15,155 nucleotides of DNA from Deltaproteobacteria bacterium (GCA_026388365.1 JAPLJW010000241.1:1-15155); one strand, 5' to 3'. Positions 7,605 to 15,155 are shown, counted from the stretch's first letter. Translations and numbers: made by a program. Notes: generated from the letters alone by a model not told the origin.

Positions 7605-8720
7605 ATGATGATCAGGCGAATAGATAGTCAAAAAGGGCCCGGTGCGCGCTTGTTGCTGATGGCGGCCTGCTCTCTCTTTCTCCTGGCCTGCGGAGGAGTC
7701 GACAGCCAGGTGGTCAAGGTGACGGATGTCGAAATCACGAAGGATCTCTACGCGGGACTGAAGAGCGACGACGTGGCGAAGCTTCAGGAGATCAAGAAAA
7801 GCATCATCACCCAAAAGGATGAAGAGGACTCCGCAGTCACCAGCCTCCTCGGCAAAACCCCCTCCTTTAGCGTTCTGGAATACCGTACGAAATACCCGGA
7901 GAGCAAGACGATCGGCGAGGATTACAAGATCGGCGGTTACGACGTACTCTCGATCACCGTTTACGAGGAAAAGGATCTGACGATCGAATCCATCCGCGTA
8001 TCGGCCGACGGGTTCATCTCCTTCCCCCTCATCGGCCGGCTCCACGTGGCCGATATGAATACCTCTCAGGTGGAGCAGATCATCTCCCGGAAACTTGCGG
8101 AGGGGGCCTACCTCCTGGACGCCCATGTCTCCGTGATGGTCACCAAGTACGAGTCGCGTAAGTTCTCCGTCCTCGGTGCGGTCAAGTCACCAGGGAATTA
8201 CCCCCTCCAGGCGCGGGAGAAGGTCCTCGACGGAATCTCCAAGGCCAACGGTCTTGCCGGCGAAAGCGATTACATGGGCCGTCCGTTGGGCGGCGAGACA
8301 CAGGAGGCGATGATTATCCGCACCCTGAATCCCGGCCAACCCGACGCCCGTAAGATCGTTATCAACTTCGACCTGCAGGCCCTTCTCAAAGGTAAGGATC
8401 AGATTTCGAACATCTATCTCGCTGATCAGGACGCCATTTACATTCCCAAAGCGGATTATTTCTACATCATCGGCGAAGTCAAGAACCCCGGTTCCTACCC
8501 CTTCATCAAGAAAGACCTGACGATCATCGAGGCGCTCAGCATTGCGGGCGGCTTCACGCGCATCGCCGCCCGCAACAAGACCCGGATTGTCCGGATCGAA
8601 AACGGCGTCGAGAGGATCTACAACGTGAACGTCGATGCAATCACCAAGGCGGGTAAGATGATCCAGGCCGTTCCCATCAAACCCAATGACCTGATTGTCG
8701 TGCCGGAGAGTTTCTTCTAA
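7605..8720 (+). CDS. Wza/OPX-type polysaccharide export lipoprotein lacking a C-terminal helix
   Basis: The 371-residue product is a periplasmic/outer-membrane lipoprotein for polysaccharide export. A lipobox (LFLLAC, Cys29, with Gly at +2) ends the signal peptide. About 75 polar, helix-prone residues follow, then the Poly_export domain (about 105-182, DYKIGGYDVLSITVYEE). Two SLBB domains come next, recognisable by KFSVLGAVKSPGNYPL (186-201) and YFYIIGEVKNPGSYPF (285-300). The chain stops at VVPESFF, directly after the last SLBB, so the amphipathic helix that lines the outer-membrane pore in E. coli Wza is absent. The start is ATG 7605, or ATG 7608 three bases later; AAAGG lies just upstream and the frame upstream gives no signal peptide. 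The stop overlaps the next start (TAATG), indicating translational coupling with the Wzc-like gene. The total length resembles E. coli Wza only because of the N-terminal extension. Confidence 0.9.
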   Translation: MMIRRIDSQKGPGARLLLMAACSLFLLACGGVDSQVVKVTDVEITKDLYAGLKSDDVAKLQEIKKSIITQKDEEDSAVTSLLGKTPSFSVLEYRTKYPESKTIGEDYKIGGYDVLSITVYEEKDLTIESIRVSADGFISFPLIGRLHVADMNTSQVEQIISRKLAEGAYLLDAHVSVMVTKYESRKFSVLGAVKSPGNYPLQAREKVLDGISKANGLAGESDYMGRPLGGETQEAMIIRTLNPGQPDARKIVINFDLQALLKGKDQISNIYLADQDAIYIPKADYFYIIGEVKNPGSYPFIKKDLTIIEALSIAGGFTRIAARNKTRIVRIENGVERIYNVNVDAITKAGKMIQAVPIKPNDLIVVPESFF

Positions 8721-11050
8721 TGGAAATCATGGACAAACAGATCAACCTTCAGGATTACCTGCGGGTGATCCTGAAGCACCGCTGGACGATTTTAGCGGTA
8801 TTTGCCGTCGTCTTTGTCAGTGTCACCCTATTCACGTTTACGGCAACGCCCATCTACCGGGCGACGGCCCGCCTCATCATCGAAAAAGACGACCCCAAGG
8901 TGGTCTCCATTCAAGAGGTGATGTCGGTGGATTCGTCGGGGCTGGACTACTACCAGACCCAGTACAAGATCATCGAGAGCCGGAGCGTCGCCCGCGAGGT
9001 CATCCGACGTCTTAAGCTAAATGAAAACGAAGAGTTCGTGCCAAAACCCAAGGATACATTTCTGGATAACCTCCGACAATCCATAGCGGACGGCGTCACC
9101 TTCGTTGAGTCCCTTCTGAAGACCGAAAAACCGCAGAGGCCCACGGATCCAAAGGCCGAAAGCGAAGATGAATCCCCGCTCGTGACGGCCTTCATCCGCC
9201 GGGTGAAGGTCGCACCGATCCGGAACAGCCGCCTCGTCGATATCGGGTTCGAGGCGAAGGATCCCGCCCTGTCGTCAAAGATCGCCAATACGCTCGCGCG
9301 CTCCTACATCGACCTCAACCTCGAAACAAAGCTCAAGGCGACCCAGGACGCGATGGCCTGGCTCAACAGCCGGATCCAGGACGAGCGGAAGAAGGTCGAT
9401 CAGGCGGAGCAAGCCCTGCTCCGCTATAAGGAGAGGCACAACATCATCACCGATTTCTCCAAGGATGTGGAGACCGTAACGGCCCAGAAGCTGGCTGCCT
9501 TGAACTCCCAGGTCATCGAGGCCGAGGTGAAGCGCGTCGAGGCGGAAACCCGCTACCGGCAGGCGATCGAACTGGAGCGAACCCCGGAGATGCTCGATTC
9601 TATCCCCGAGGTCCTGAACAACGAGCTGGTCCGCCAGATCAAAACGATGGAGGTGGAGCTCCAAAAGAAACAATCCGAACTGTCGAAGAAATACGGCGCG
9701 AATCACCCGCAGATCGTCGCCATCCGGAACGAACAGGAGACCCTTAAGACGCGCAAGGCCGAAGAGGTGAACCGGGTCATCAACTCCCTCTACAACGGTT
9801 TCAAGGTTGCCCAGGCGCGCGAGCAGTCCCTGAAGGCTTCTCTCAACCGCCAAAAAGGGGAAAGTTTCACCCTCAACGAGAAGGCCATCGACTACAGCGT
9901 TCTGAAGCGTGAGGCGGAGAGCACCAAGGAGATGTACGACCTCGTCATCAAACGCTTCAAGGAGACCTCGATGACGGAGAACATCCGGACCGGCAACATC
10001 CGCGTCGTCGATGCAGCGGAGATCCCGAAGTTTCCCGTATCGCCGAAAAAGACGCAGAATATGCTCCTCGGCCTCATTGTCGGGCTCGCACTCGGAATCG
10101 GTCTGGCCTTCTTCCTGGAGTACCTGGACAACACGATCAAGACCCCGGACGACATCAAGGAGCGGCTGAAGATCCCTTATCTCGGACCGGTGCCTGTTCT
10201 CGCTATGGCTGCGCCGGACAACCCCGGCGGAAAGCCCGGCAATCCGGGAACACGTGAACAAAAACCGGAGGAGGATCTGATCATCATCAGCTCGCCCAAA
10301 TCGACCGCGAGCGAATCCTATCGAGGGCTCCGGACCAGTATCCTCTTCTCCGCCGCGGATGCCCCCCCCCGGACGATTCTCGTCACGAGCGCGGCGCCCG
10401 CTGAAGGAAAAACGATCACCTCGGCCAACATCGCCGTCGCAATGGCCCAGGCGGGCAACAAGATCCTGCTGATCGACTGCGACCTGCGACGGCCCAGGAT
10501 GCATCGGGTGTTCAACGTTCCCCGGGACAGAGGGCTATCGAACATCCTGGCCGGGACCTGCGGCATCGATGAGGCCATTCTCCTTACGACGATTCCTGGC
10601 GTTGACATCATCCCGTCGGGTCCGGTACCGCCCAATCCCTCTGAAATGCTGGGTTCGCAGTCGATGTTCAAAATTATCGAGGCCCTCCGCGGGCGGTACG
10701 ATCGGATCATCATCGACTCTCCCCCGATCACGGCCGTGACCGATTCGGTGATCATCTCCCGCTGGGTTGACGGCGTCCTCCTCGTCATCCGAGCGGGCGA
10801 GACGCACCGAGAGATCATCAAAAACGGCATCGGCCTCCTCCAGTCGGCCAATGCCCACATCCTCGGAGCGATCCTGAACGGGGTCGACATGGGCCGCGAC
10901 AGCTACTATTACTACCAGTATTACTATTACTACTACGGCGAGGACGGCGAAAAGAGGAAAAAAGTCCACCGGAAGAAGCGGGCGCAGAGCCGCTACTCCG
11001 GTAGCGACCACGGGGAACCCGAAGGGGTCAAGCCCGACACCGCCGCCTGA
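8720..11050 (+). CDS. Wzc-type polysaccharide co-polymerase fused to a BY-kinase
   Basis: The 776-residue inner-membrane protein controls polymer length and export and autophosphorylates on C-terminal tyrosines. An N-terminal Wzz domain has a membrane segment at about 22-42. A long periplasmic coiled-coil/GNVR-type region follows, with a second membrane segment at about 447-468. The cytoplasmic tyrosine-kinase domain has Walker A SAAPAEGKT (557-565), Walker A' LLIDCD (583-588) and Walker B IIIDSPP (663-669). A cluster of ten tyrosines interrupted by one Gln lies at 729-739, followed by a basic tail. Start ATG 8720 overlaps the OPX stop codon (TAATG) and has GGAGAG about nine bases upstream; ATG 8729 is an alternative. 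A nine-C run at 10362-10370 lies just before the kinase domain. Fusion of co-polymerase and kinase is the usual proteobacterial form. Confidence 0.93.
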   Translation: MEIMDKQINLQDYLRVILKHRWTILAVFAVVFVSVTLFTFTATPIYRATARLIIEKDDPKVVSIQEVMSVDSSGLDYYQTQYKIIESRSVAREVIRRLKLNENEEFVPKPKDTFLDNLRQSIADGVTFVESLLKTEKPQRPTDPKAESEDESPLVTAFIRRVKVAPIRNSRLVDIGFEAKDPALSSKIANTLARSYIDLNLETKLKATQDAMAWLNSRIQDERKKVDQAEQALLRYKERHNIITDFSKDVETVTAQKLAALNSQVIEAEVKRVEAETRYRQAIELERTPEMLDSIPEVLNNELVRQIKTMEVELQKKQSELSKKYGANHPQIVAIRNEQETLKTRKAEEVNRVINSLYNGFKVAQAREQSLKASLNRQKGESFTLNEKAIDYSVLKREAESTKEMYDLVIKRFKETSMTENIRTGNIRVVDAAEIPKFPVSPKKTQNMLLGLIVGLALGIGLAFFLEYLDNTIKTPDDIKERLKIPYLGPVPVLAMAAPDNPGGKPGNPGTREQKPEEDLIIISSPKSTASESYRGLRTSILFSAADAPPRTILVTSAAPAEGKTITSANIAVAMAQAGNKILLIDCDLRRPRMHRVFNVPRDRGLSNILAGTCGIDEAILLTTIPGVDIIPSGPVPPNPSEMLGSQSMFKIIEALRGRYDRIIIDSPPITAVTDSVIISRWVDGVLLVIRAGETHREIIKNGIGLLQSANAHILGAILNGVDMGRDSYYYYQYYYYYYGEDGEKRKKVHRKKRAQSRYSGSDHGEPEGVKPDTAA

Positions 11051-11090
11051 TGGTTTGCCCTTCAGTGTAGCTCTATTGCTGCATGTGATT

Positions 11091-11138
11091 TTCCCCTCAC
11101 CTCGACCCCCTCCCATTGGGTCAGGGGAATCTATTTTT
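11091..11138 (+). terminator. Possible hairpin terminator after the Wzc-like gene
   Basis: TTCCCCT (11091-11097) and GACCC (11104-11108) pair with GGGTC (11118-11122) and AGGGGAA (11123-11129), leaving a six-base bulge and a nine-base loop. Five T residues follow at 11134-11138. The bulge weakens the stem, so termination may be partial. The C-rich/G-rich composition also resembles short dispersed intergenic repeats found in many proteobacteria. Confidence 0.45.
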
Positions 11139-11203
11139 CAAGTTCATCGTTATTGAAACGGCGATCAAGGCCACGTTCACAAACCATCTTCAGGAGGCGC
11201 AGC

Positions 11204-12085
11204 ATGAACGAAAACCTTGGGGAAATGCGAGACGCGGCGGCGTGGATCCGGGATTGCATCGGCCGGTACGTGGCGTCCGGGGAAAACAGCCTTTATCCCG
11301 GCGGCGTTCATGAACCGGCGTGGAACGAACCGCTCGTCGGCTTCTCCCGCGGCGACGACCCGCTGTATCAGGGGTTCAAAGACGATATCGGTCCGTTCTA
11401 CTGGACCCCGCCGGAGATCTTTGCTGCGACCTTTCCCGAGGTACGGGTCAAGCCGGACGAATTGACGGTGATCAGTTGGGTCCTTCCGCAGATGGAACAG
11501 ACCCGGCGCGACAACGCCCGGGAAAAGGCCGTTTCCGCGGAGCGATGGGCGCGGGCCCGCAAATACGGGGAGGAATTCAACGTGAAGCTGCGCGACCATG
11601 TGACGGGGTTCCTCCGGGAGGCCGGACACGAAGCGGTGGCCCCCATGAACGCGCCCCTCTGGCGATGGGAAAAATCCGCCCGCTACGGTTTGGCCTCTTC
11701 CTGGTCGGAGAGGCATACGGCGTACGCTTCCGGTCTGGGCACCTTTGGGCTGTGCGACGGCCTGATCACGCCCCGGGGAAAGGCGATGCGCTGCGGCTCC
11801 GTCGTGGCCCGGATCGCCGTCCCCCCATCGGCGCGTCCCTACACCGATCATCACGCTTACTGCCTCTTCTATTTCAACGGGAGCTGCGGCAAGTGCATCC
11901 AGCGGTGCCCGGCGGACGCCATCACCCGGGAGGGGCATGACAAGGAAAAATGCCACGCCTACGTCCACGGGGTATCGGCGCCATCCATCCGGGCCCGGTT
12001 CGGTTTTGAGACGTCCGGCTGCGGTCTCTGCCAGGCCGGCGTCCCCTGCGAGGCGAAGATCCCCGTCCCCGGGCAAACCGGTTGA
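11204..12085 (+). CDS. QueG-related double [4Fe-4S]-cluster protein of unknown substrate
   Basis: The 293-residue soluble protein resembles the C-terminal half of epoxyqueuosine reductase QueG and reductive-dehalogenase-like proteins. A conserved glycine-rich stretch, GLGTFGLCDGLITPRGKAM, precedes the cluster region. Cysteines lie at 220, 228, 231, 235 (C-x7-C-x2-C-x3-CP), 250, 273, 276 and 282, enough for two [4Fe-4S] clusters. The N-terminal 200 residues contain family-specific Trp/Pro motifs (DDIGPFYWTPPEIF) that I cannot assign to a known active site. ATG 11204 has a perfect AGGAGG six bases upstream, so earlier in-frame starts are rejected. The gene may form a unit with the MipA-like gene 104 bases downstream. 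Calling it a true QueG is not justified: the cysteine spacing is atypical and no tRNA-modification neighbours are present. A cytoplasmic redox role is likely. Confidence 0.72.
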   Translation: MNENLGEMRDAAAWIRDCIGRYVASGENSLYPGGVHEPAWNEPLVGFSRGDDPLYQGFKDDIGPFYWTPPEIFAATFPEVRVKPDELTVISWVLPQMEQTRRDNAREKAVSAERWARARKYGEEFNVKLRDHVTGFLREAGHEAVAPMNAPLWRWEKSARYGLASSWSERHTAYASGLGTFGLCDGLITPRGKAMRCGSVVARIAVPPSARPYTDHHAYCLFYFNGSCGKCIQRCPADAITREGHDKEKCHAYVHGVSAPSIRARFGFETSGCGLCQAGVPCEAKIPVPGQTG

Positions 12086-12189
12086 CGTCGGAGACGCCCC
12101 TGAAAAAAACAGGGGGGACAGCGCCCTTGGTTTGGCGCAGGGGAAAAGGGGTGCCGTACCTCGTTTTTCTATTTTCTTCGGGGGCAGGT

Positions 12190-13026
12190 ATGCAGATTCG
12201 ATGCCCGTGGGTCATTCTGTTTTTTCTGTTAATTATTTTATCTCCGGTCCGGGCCTTATGTGAAGAAAAACCGCTCTGGGAACTCGGCGTGGGATTGGGT
12301 TTTTTGCAGATTCCCGATTACCGCGGCTCCAGTGAAAACAGGCGCTATCTGCTTCCCTATCCGTACTTCGTTTACCGGGGGGATATCGTGAGGGTCGAAA
12401 AGGAGCGCATTTCGGGGCGCATCTTTGAAACCGACCGTCTCCTGCTGGATATCAGCTTCAACGGCAGCGTACCCGTAAAAAGTTCGGATAATCCGGACCG
12501 TCGGGGGATGCCCGATCTGGACCCGACCTTTGAAATGGGCCCGTCTCTTAACATCACCCTCCTTGAAAACCGGCAGGACCATTACAAACTGACGCTCAGC
12601 TTGCCGGTCCGGGCCGCTTTTTCGACGGATTTCTCTTCGGTCCGCCACGAGGGATGGATATTTCACCCGCGGCTGAATTTTGAAAAAGCCGATATGATCC
12701 CCGGCTCCGGGGTGAACGTGGGACTTTCGGCCGGTCCCATGTTTGCCGACCAGGGCTATCACCGTTACTACTACACCGTCGACCCGACTTTTGCGACGCC
12801 ATCGCGTCCCCGCTATGCAGCCGGCGGCGGATACAGCGGGTCGACCATCACCGTCGGCCTCAATAAGACGCTGAACCCTTTCATCCTGAACGCATTTGTC
12901 AGCCTGAATTACCTCAAGGGGGCCGTATTTGAGGAGAGTCCGCTGGTCAAGACCCAATCCTCCTGGATGTGCGGGTTCGCCGTCTCCTGGATTTTCCTGA
13001 AATCATCCGAGCGGGTTCAAAAATGA
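12190..13026 (+). CDS. MipA/OmpV-family outer-membrane protein
   Basis: The 278-residue product begins with a signal peptide (MQIRCPWVILFFLLIILSPVRALC, about 24 residues). The mature start, WELGVGLGFLQIPDYRGSS, followed by LLPYPYFVYRGD, is typical of the MipA/OmpV family. Alternating aromatic and hydrophobic strands continue to the C-terminal AVSWIFLKSS, consistent with an outer-membrane barrel. MipA in E. coli scaffolds murein synthases and hydrolases; other members act as small outer-membrane channels. The start is ATG 12190 because it opens the signal peptide; a TTG at 12082, overlapping the upstream stop codon, would add 36 non-hydrophobic residues. A small hairpin (CCCCTG, seven A, CAGGGG at 12097-12115) lies in the gap after the QueG-like gene. 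No strong promoter is visible, so co-transcription with that gene is plausible. Confidence 0.83.
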   Translation: MQIRCPWVILFFLLIILSPVRALCEEKPLWELGVGLGFLQIPDYRGSSENRRYLLPYPYFVYRGDIVRVEKERISGRIFETDRLLLDISFNGSVPVKSSDNPDRRGMPDLDPTFEMGPSLNITLLENRQDHYKLTLSLPVRAAFSTDFSSVRHEGWIFHPRLNFEKADMIPGSGVNVGLSAGPMFADQGYHRYYYTVDPTFATPSRPRYAAGGGYSGSTITVGLNKTLNPFILNAFVSLNYLKGAVFEESPLVKTQSSWMCGFAVSWIFLKSSERVQK

Positions 13027-13280
13027 GACTAACAGCCATGATTCGATCTGGAAAGCGAAATCACCGTCGTATCGGGAAAGGTCCGCTTTATGTCCGTCAT
13101 CCGGCTTTTTTATATGGACGGGACTGAAAGTCTGATCATCCGACGGGATCTGGCCGGGGTGGTTTCCCTTGACGCTTATGGTGCATTTTGATACACAGAC
13201 CCAAAAGGACGGGGAGTCGGGGCGCACGCCCGGATAATCCGGGAACAAAGCCCGGCAGGGGTCAGCGGGGACGAGGCAAC
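13027..13280. other. Gap upstream of the sigma-54 activator, with a possible short reading frame and a weak promoter
   Basis: No standard gene is supported. One short frame, 13090-13191 (33 codons, beginning MSVIRLFYMDGTESL), has GGAAAGG eight bases before its ATG, and the same frame stays open upstream to about 13042. It may be a tiny gene or the remnant of a longer one. A candidate promoter, TTGACG (13169-13174), 17 bases, TACACA (13192-13197), would serve the downstream regulator; its -10 box is poor. Imperfect complementarity between GTCCGTC and GACGGGAC around 13093-13125 could form a bulged hairpin. Confidence 0.35.
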
Positions 13281-15083
13281 ATGAAGAAGGCGGCGCCGGT
13301 CGGGAACCACGGGGTGACGGGCCTTCCCGGCTCGGGAGATATCACCTGCGAACGGATGCTGGCGTCTCTGAGCAACGGAGTCATCGCCACGGACCGGGAT
13401 GGCCGCATCGTTTTCATGAATCCACAGGCCGGGGAAATCCTGAAACTGAACGTGAACAGGGTGATGGGGGCCTACATCCCCGATGTCCTCCCCATGACGG
13501 GTCCCCTCGTGATCAAATGCCTTGAGACGGGGAAACCCCATCTCGGCTATCATATCCTGGGGAAAAGCGTCTCCCTCGTCGTTAACATCACGACCATCCG
13601 GAAGGGCGGGCAGCCTCTCGGCGCGGTCTGCTGCCTCCAGGGGATGGACGAATTCGAGCACTCCGCCAAAAAGCTTGCCTCCTACCAACGGCAGAACATG
13701 GAACTCCAGGCCATTTTCCGGTCGTCCTCCGATGGAATTTGGTTGTGCGACGGTGCGGGAACGATCCTCAACATCAACCCCACGTCCGAGATCTTCAACG
13801 GCATCCGGGCCCGGGACATCATCGGCCGCAATGTGGCCGCTCTCGTTGCGGAAGGCCTCTTTGACCGGTCCGCAACCCTGGAGGTTCTGGAAACGAAGCG
13901 GCAGGTCAGCATCTCCCAGTATGTGAAGCGCACGGAAAAGTACCTTCTCGTCACGGGCACACCGGTCTTCGACGACGAGGGAAACCTTTTCCTGGTCGTC
14001 ATCAACGAGCGGGATATGACCCAGCTCAATACGGTCAGGGAACAGATCGAGGAGCACCGCCAGGTCACGGAGAAGTTCAAGGACGAACTGACAGCCCTCA
14101 GCATGCAGGAATTGAAGGAGGAAGGGATCGTAGCCGTGAGCGAAGCCATGCGGGAGACACTCCGGGTTGCCTCGCGCCTGGCCCGGCTCGAGGCCTCGAA
14201 TATCCTCATCCTGGGTGAATCGGGCAGCGGAAAGGGACTGCTCGCCAAGTTCATCCACAAGAACAGCCGGCGGGGTCGAATGCCCTTTATTCAGATCAAC
14301 TGCGCCGCCTTGCCGGAAACCCTCCTGGAGGCGGAACTCTTCGGGTACGAGAAGGGCGCCTTTACCGGCGCCGCAACCCAGGGGAAAGCCGGTCTCATCG
14401 AAATAGCCCAGGGCGGGACCCTCTTCCTGGACGAGATCGGGGATCTCCCCCTGTCTCTGCAGGCCAAGCTCCTCAAATACCTTGACGACTCCGAGGTCCT
14501 CCGTCTCGGCAGCGTAAAGCCGCGGCAGATCGACTGCAAAATCGTCGCCGCCACAAACCGCGATCTGGAGGCCCTGATGCGGGCGAAGAAATTCCGGCAG
14601 GACCTCTTCTATCGACTCAATACCTTCACCCTCCGGATACCACCCCTGCGGGAGCGGACGGAAGACATCTTCGAGCTGGTCCATTTTTTCCTGCGGAAAT
14701 ACAACCGCGCCTACCGCCAGAAAAAGCGCATCTCGCCGGAAACGATGGATCTCCTTCTCTCCTGCCCGTTTCCAGGGAACGTGAGGGAGTTGAAGAATAT
14801 CCTGGAGCACGCCGTTGTCATGAGCGAGCAGGAAACGCTGGATGCGCTGCCGGTAAAGCGGGGCGGAGAAACCCTGACGTTGCGGAGGGTCGGAACAGTC
14901 CAGGGTCCGGTCTCCCCGAAGCTCAATGACGAAGTGGTCGCCACGGAACGGGAGGTCTTCCGCCGGGCCCTTCTCGTCTGCAAATCCACGCGGGAGATGG
15001 CCGCCCACCTCGGTGTAAGCCAGCCAACGATCGTCCGGAAACTGAAAAAGCTCGGCCTGACCCTCCCTTCGATACAAAAATGA
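13281..15083 (+). CDS. Sigma-54-dependent transcriptional activator with two PAS domains and a TyrR-like HTH
   Basis: The 600-residue protein is a bacterial enhancer-binding protein that opens sigma-54 promoters by ATP hydrolysis. PAS-like domains occupy about 22-125 (NGVIATDRDGRIVFMNPQAGEIL) and 140-250 (DGIWLCDGAGTILNINPTSEIF), joined to the ATPase by a predicted coiled coil (about 250-285). The AAA+ domain has Walker A GESGSGKG (313-320), the sigma-54 contact loop GAFTGA (359-364), Walker B LFLDE (381-385) and sensor AATNRD (423-428). The C-terminal helix-turn-helix (about 569-592, TREMAAHLGVSQPTIVRKLKKLG) resembles the TyrR-type domain. There is no receiver domain, so the PAS modules probably sense a ligand or redox state directly. 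ATG 13281 is chosen over the upstream TTG at 13188, which would add a disordered basic stretch; GGGGACGAGG lies just before it. Its targets are unknown; the exopolysaccharide locus is one possibility. Confidence 0.93.
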   Translation: MKKAAPVGNHGVTGLPGSGDITCERMLASLSNGVIATDRDGRIVFMNPQAGEILKLNVNRVMGAYIPDVLPMTGPLVIKCLETGKPHLGYHILGKSVSLVVNITTIRKGGQPLGAVCCLQGMDEFEHSAKKLASYQRQNMELQAIFRSSSDGIWLCDGAGTILNINPTSEIFNGIRARDIIGRNVAALVAEGLFDRSATLEVLETKRQVSISQYVKRTEKYLLVTGTPVFDDEGNLFLVVINERDMTQLNTVREQIEEHRQVTEKFKDELTALSMQELKEEGIVAVSEAMRETLRVASRLARLEASNILILGESGSGKGLLAKFIHKNSRRGRMPFIQINCAALPETLLEAELFGYEKGAFTGAATQGKAGLIEIAQGGTLFLDEIGDLPLSLQAKLLKYLDDSEVLRLGSVKPRQIDCKIVAATNRDLEALMRAKKFRQDLFYRLNTFTLRIPPLRERTEDIFELVHFFLRKYNRAYRQKKRISPETMDLLLSCPFPGNVRELKNILEHAVVMSEQETLDALPVKRGGETLTLRRVGTVQGPVSPKLNDEVVATEREVFRRALLVCKSTREMAAHLGVSQPTIVRKLKKLGLTLPSIQK

Positions 15084-15155
15084 ATCATCATGTGCATGGG
15101 CTTTCGGGCAAATCGGGGGGAGACGTGACGTTTTCTACCCGATGGTGCCGGGTTC
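15084..15155. other. Right-edge sequence without a supported gene
   Basis: These 72 bases follow the stop codon of the sigma-54 activator. No hairpin with a T tract and no convincing start of a further gene can be seen before the window ends. Confidence 0.4.

Noticed and set aside
9275..10504. A 409-codon minus-strand open frame opposite the Wzc-like gene
   Set aside because: Leu/Arg/Asp-rich antisense shadow; the plus strand has conserved Wzz and kinase motifs.
13176..15077. A 633-codon minus-strand open frame opposite the sigma-54 activator
   Set aside because: It is the antisense shadow of a gene with unmistakable AAA+ motifs and shows no domain of its own.
1..15155. CRISPR array, defence system, prophage, exosortase or RNA gene
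   Set aside because: No spaced direct repeats, nuclease or toxin genes, phage genes, exosortase motifs or tRNA/rRNA-like sequences were seen on either strand.

Overview
The window is a GC-rich stretch of a Gram-negative bacterial chromosome. Outer-membrane barrels, an OPX-type lipoprotein, a fused polysaccharide co-polymerase/tyrosine kinase, a sigma-54 activator and a QueG-like iron-sulfur protein together suggest a deltaproteobacterial lineage (Desulfobacterota, possibly a Syntrophus-like anaerobe). That placement is inferred from gene style, not from a marker gene.

Layout. Left edge, minus strand: the start of a peptide/nickel ABC transporter ATPase gene (GTG at 887, running off the edge) that carries an in-frame TAG at 489-491, although every ATPase motif on both sides is intact. 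After a 312-base gap come three plus-strand genes: an O-antigen-ligase/Wzy-like membrane protein (1200-3434), an outer-membrane beta-barrel (3590-4831) and a FecR-domain exported protein with a Thr/Pro-rich tail (4908-5885). A strong intrinsic terminator follows. A CPBP-family intramembrane protease (6059-7375) lies on the opposite strand with its own near-consensus sigma-70 promoter. Plus-strand genes resume with a Wza/OPX-type export lipoprotein (7605-8720), overlapping by one base a Wzc-type co-polymerase/BY-kinase (8720-11050). Then come a QueG-related double [4Fe-4S] protein (11204-12085), a MipA/OmpV-family outer-membrane protein (12190-13026) and a PAS-PAS-AAA+-HTH sigma-54 activator (13281-15083).

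How the genes fit together. Positions 1200-11050 look like the assembly and export core of a Wzy-dependent exopolysaccharide system: polymerase (Wzy-like), chain-length and kinase control (Wzc-like), periplasmic/outer-membrane export (Wza-like OPX) and a separate outer-membrane beta-barrel. The OPX protein ends directly after its last SLBB domain, so it lacks the C-terminal helix that forms the outer-membrane pore in E. coli Wza. With the neighbouring barrel gene, this fits the composite OPX/beta-barrel translocon known from Myxococcus. No glycosyltransferases, flippase or priming transferase lie in the window, so the locus must depend on genes elsewhere.

No mobile element, CRISPR array, RNA gene or defence system was recognised. 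The observations most worth a second look are the amber codon in the ABC ATPase, the composite-translocon arrangement with a FecR partner, the antisense protease inserted in the locus, and a C9 tract in the kinase gene. Nothing here proves a wholly new system.
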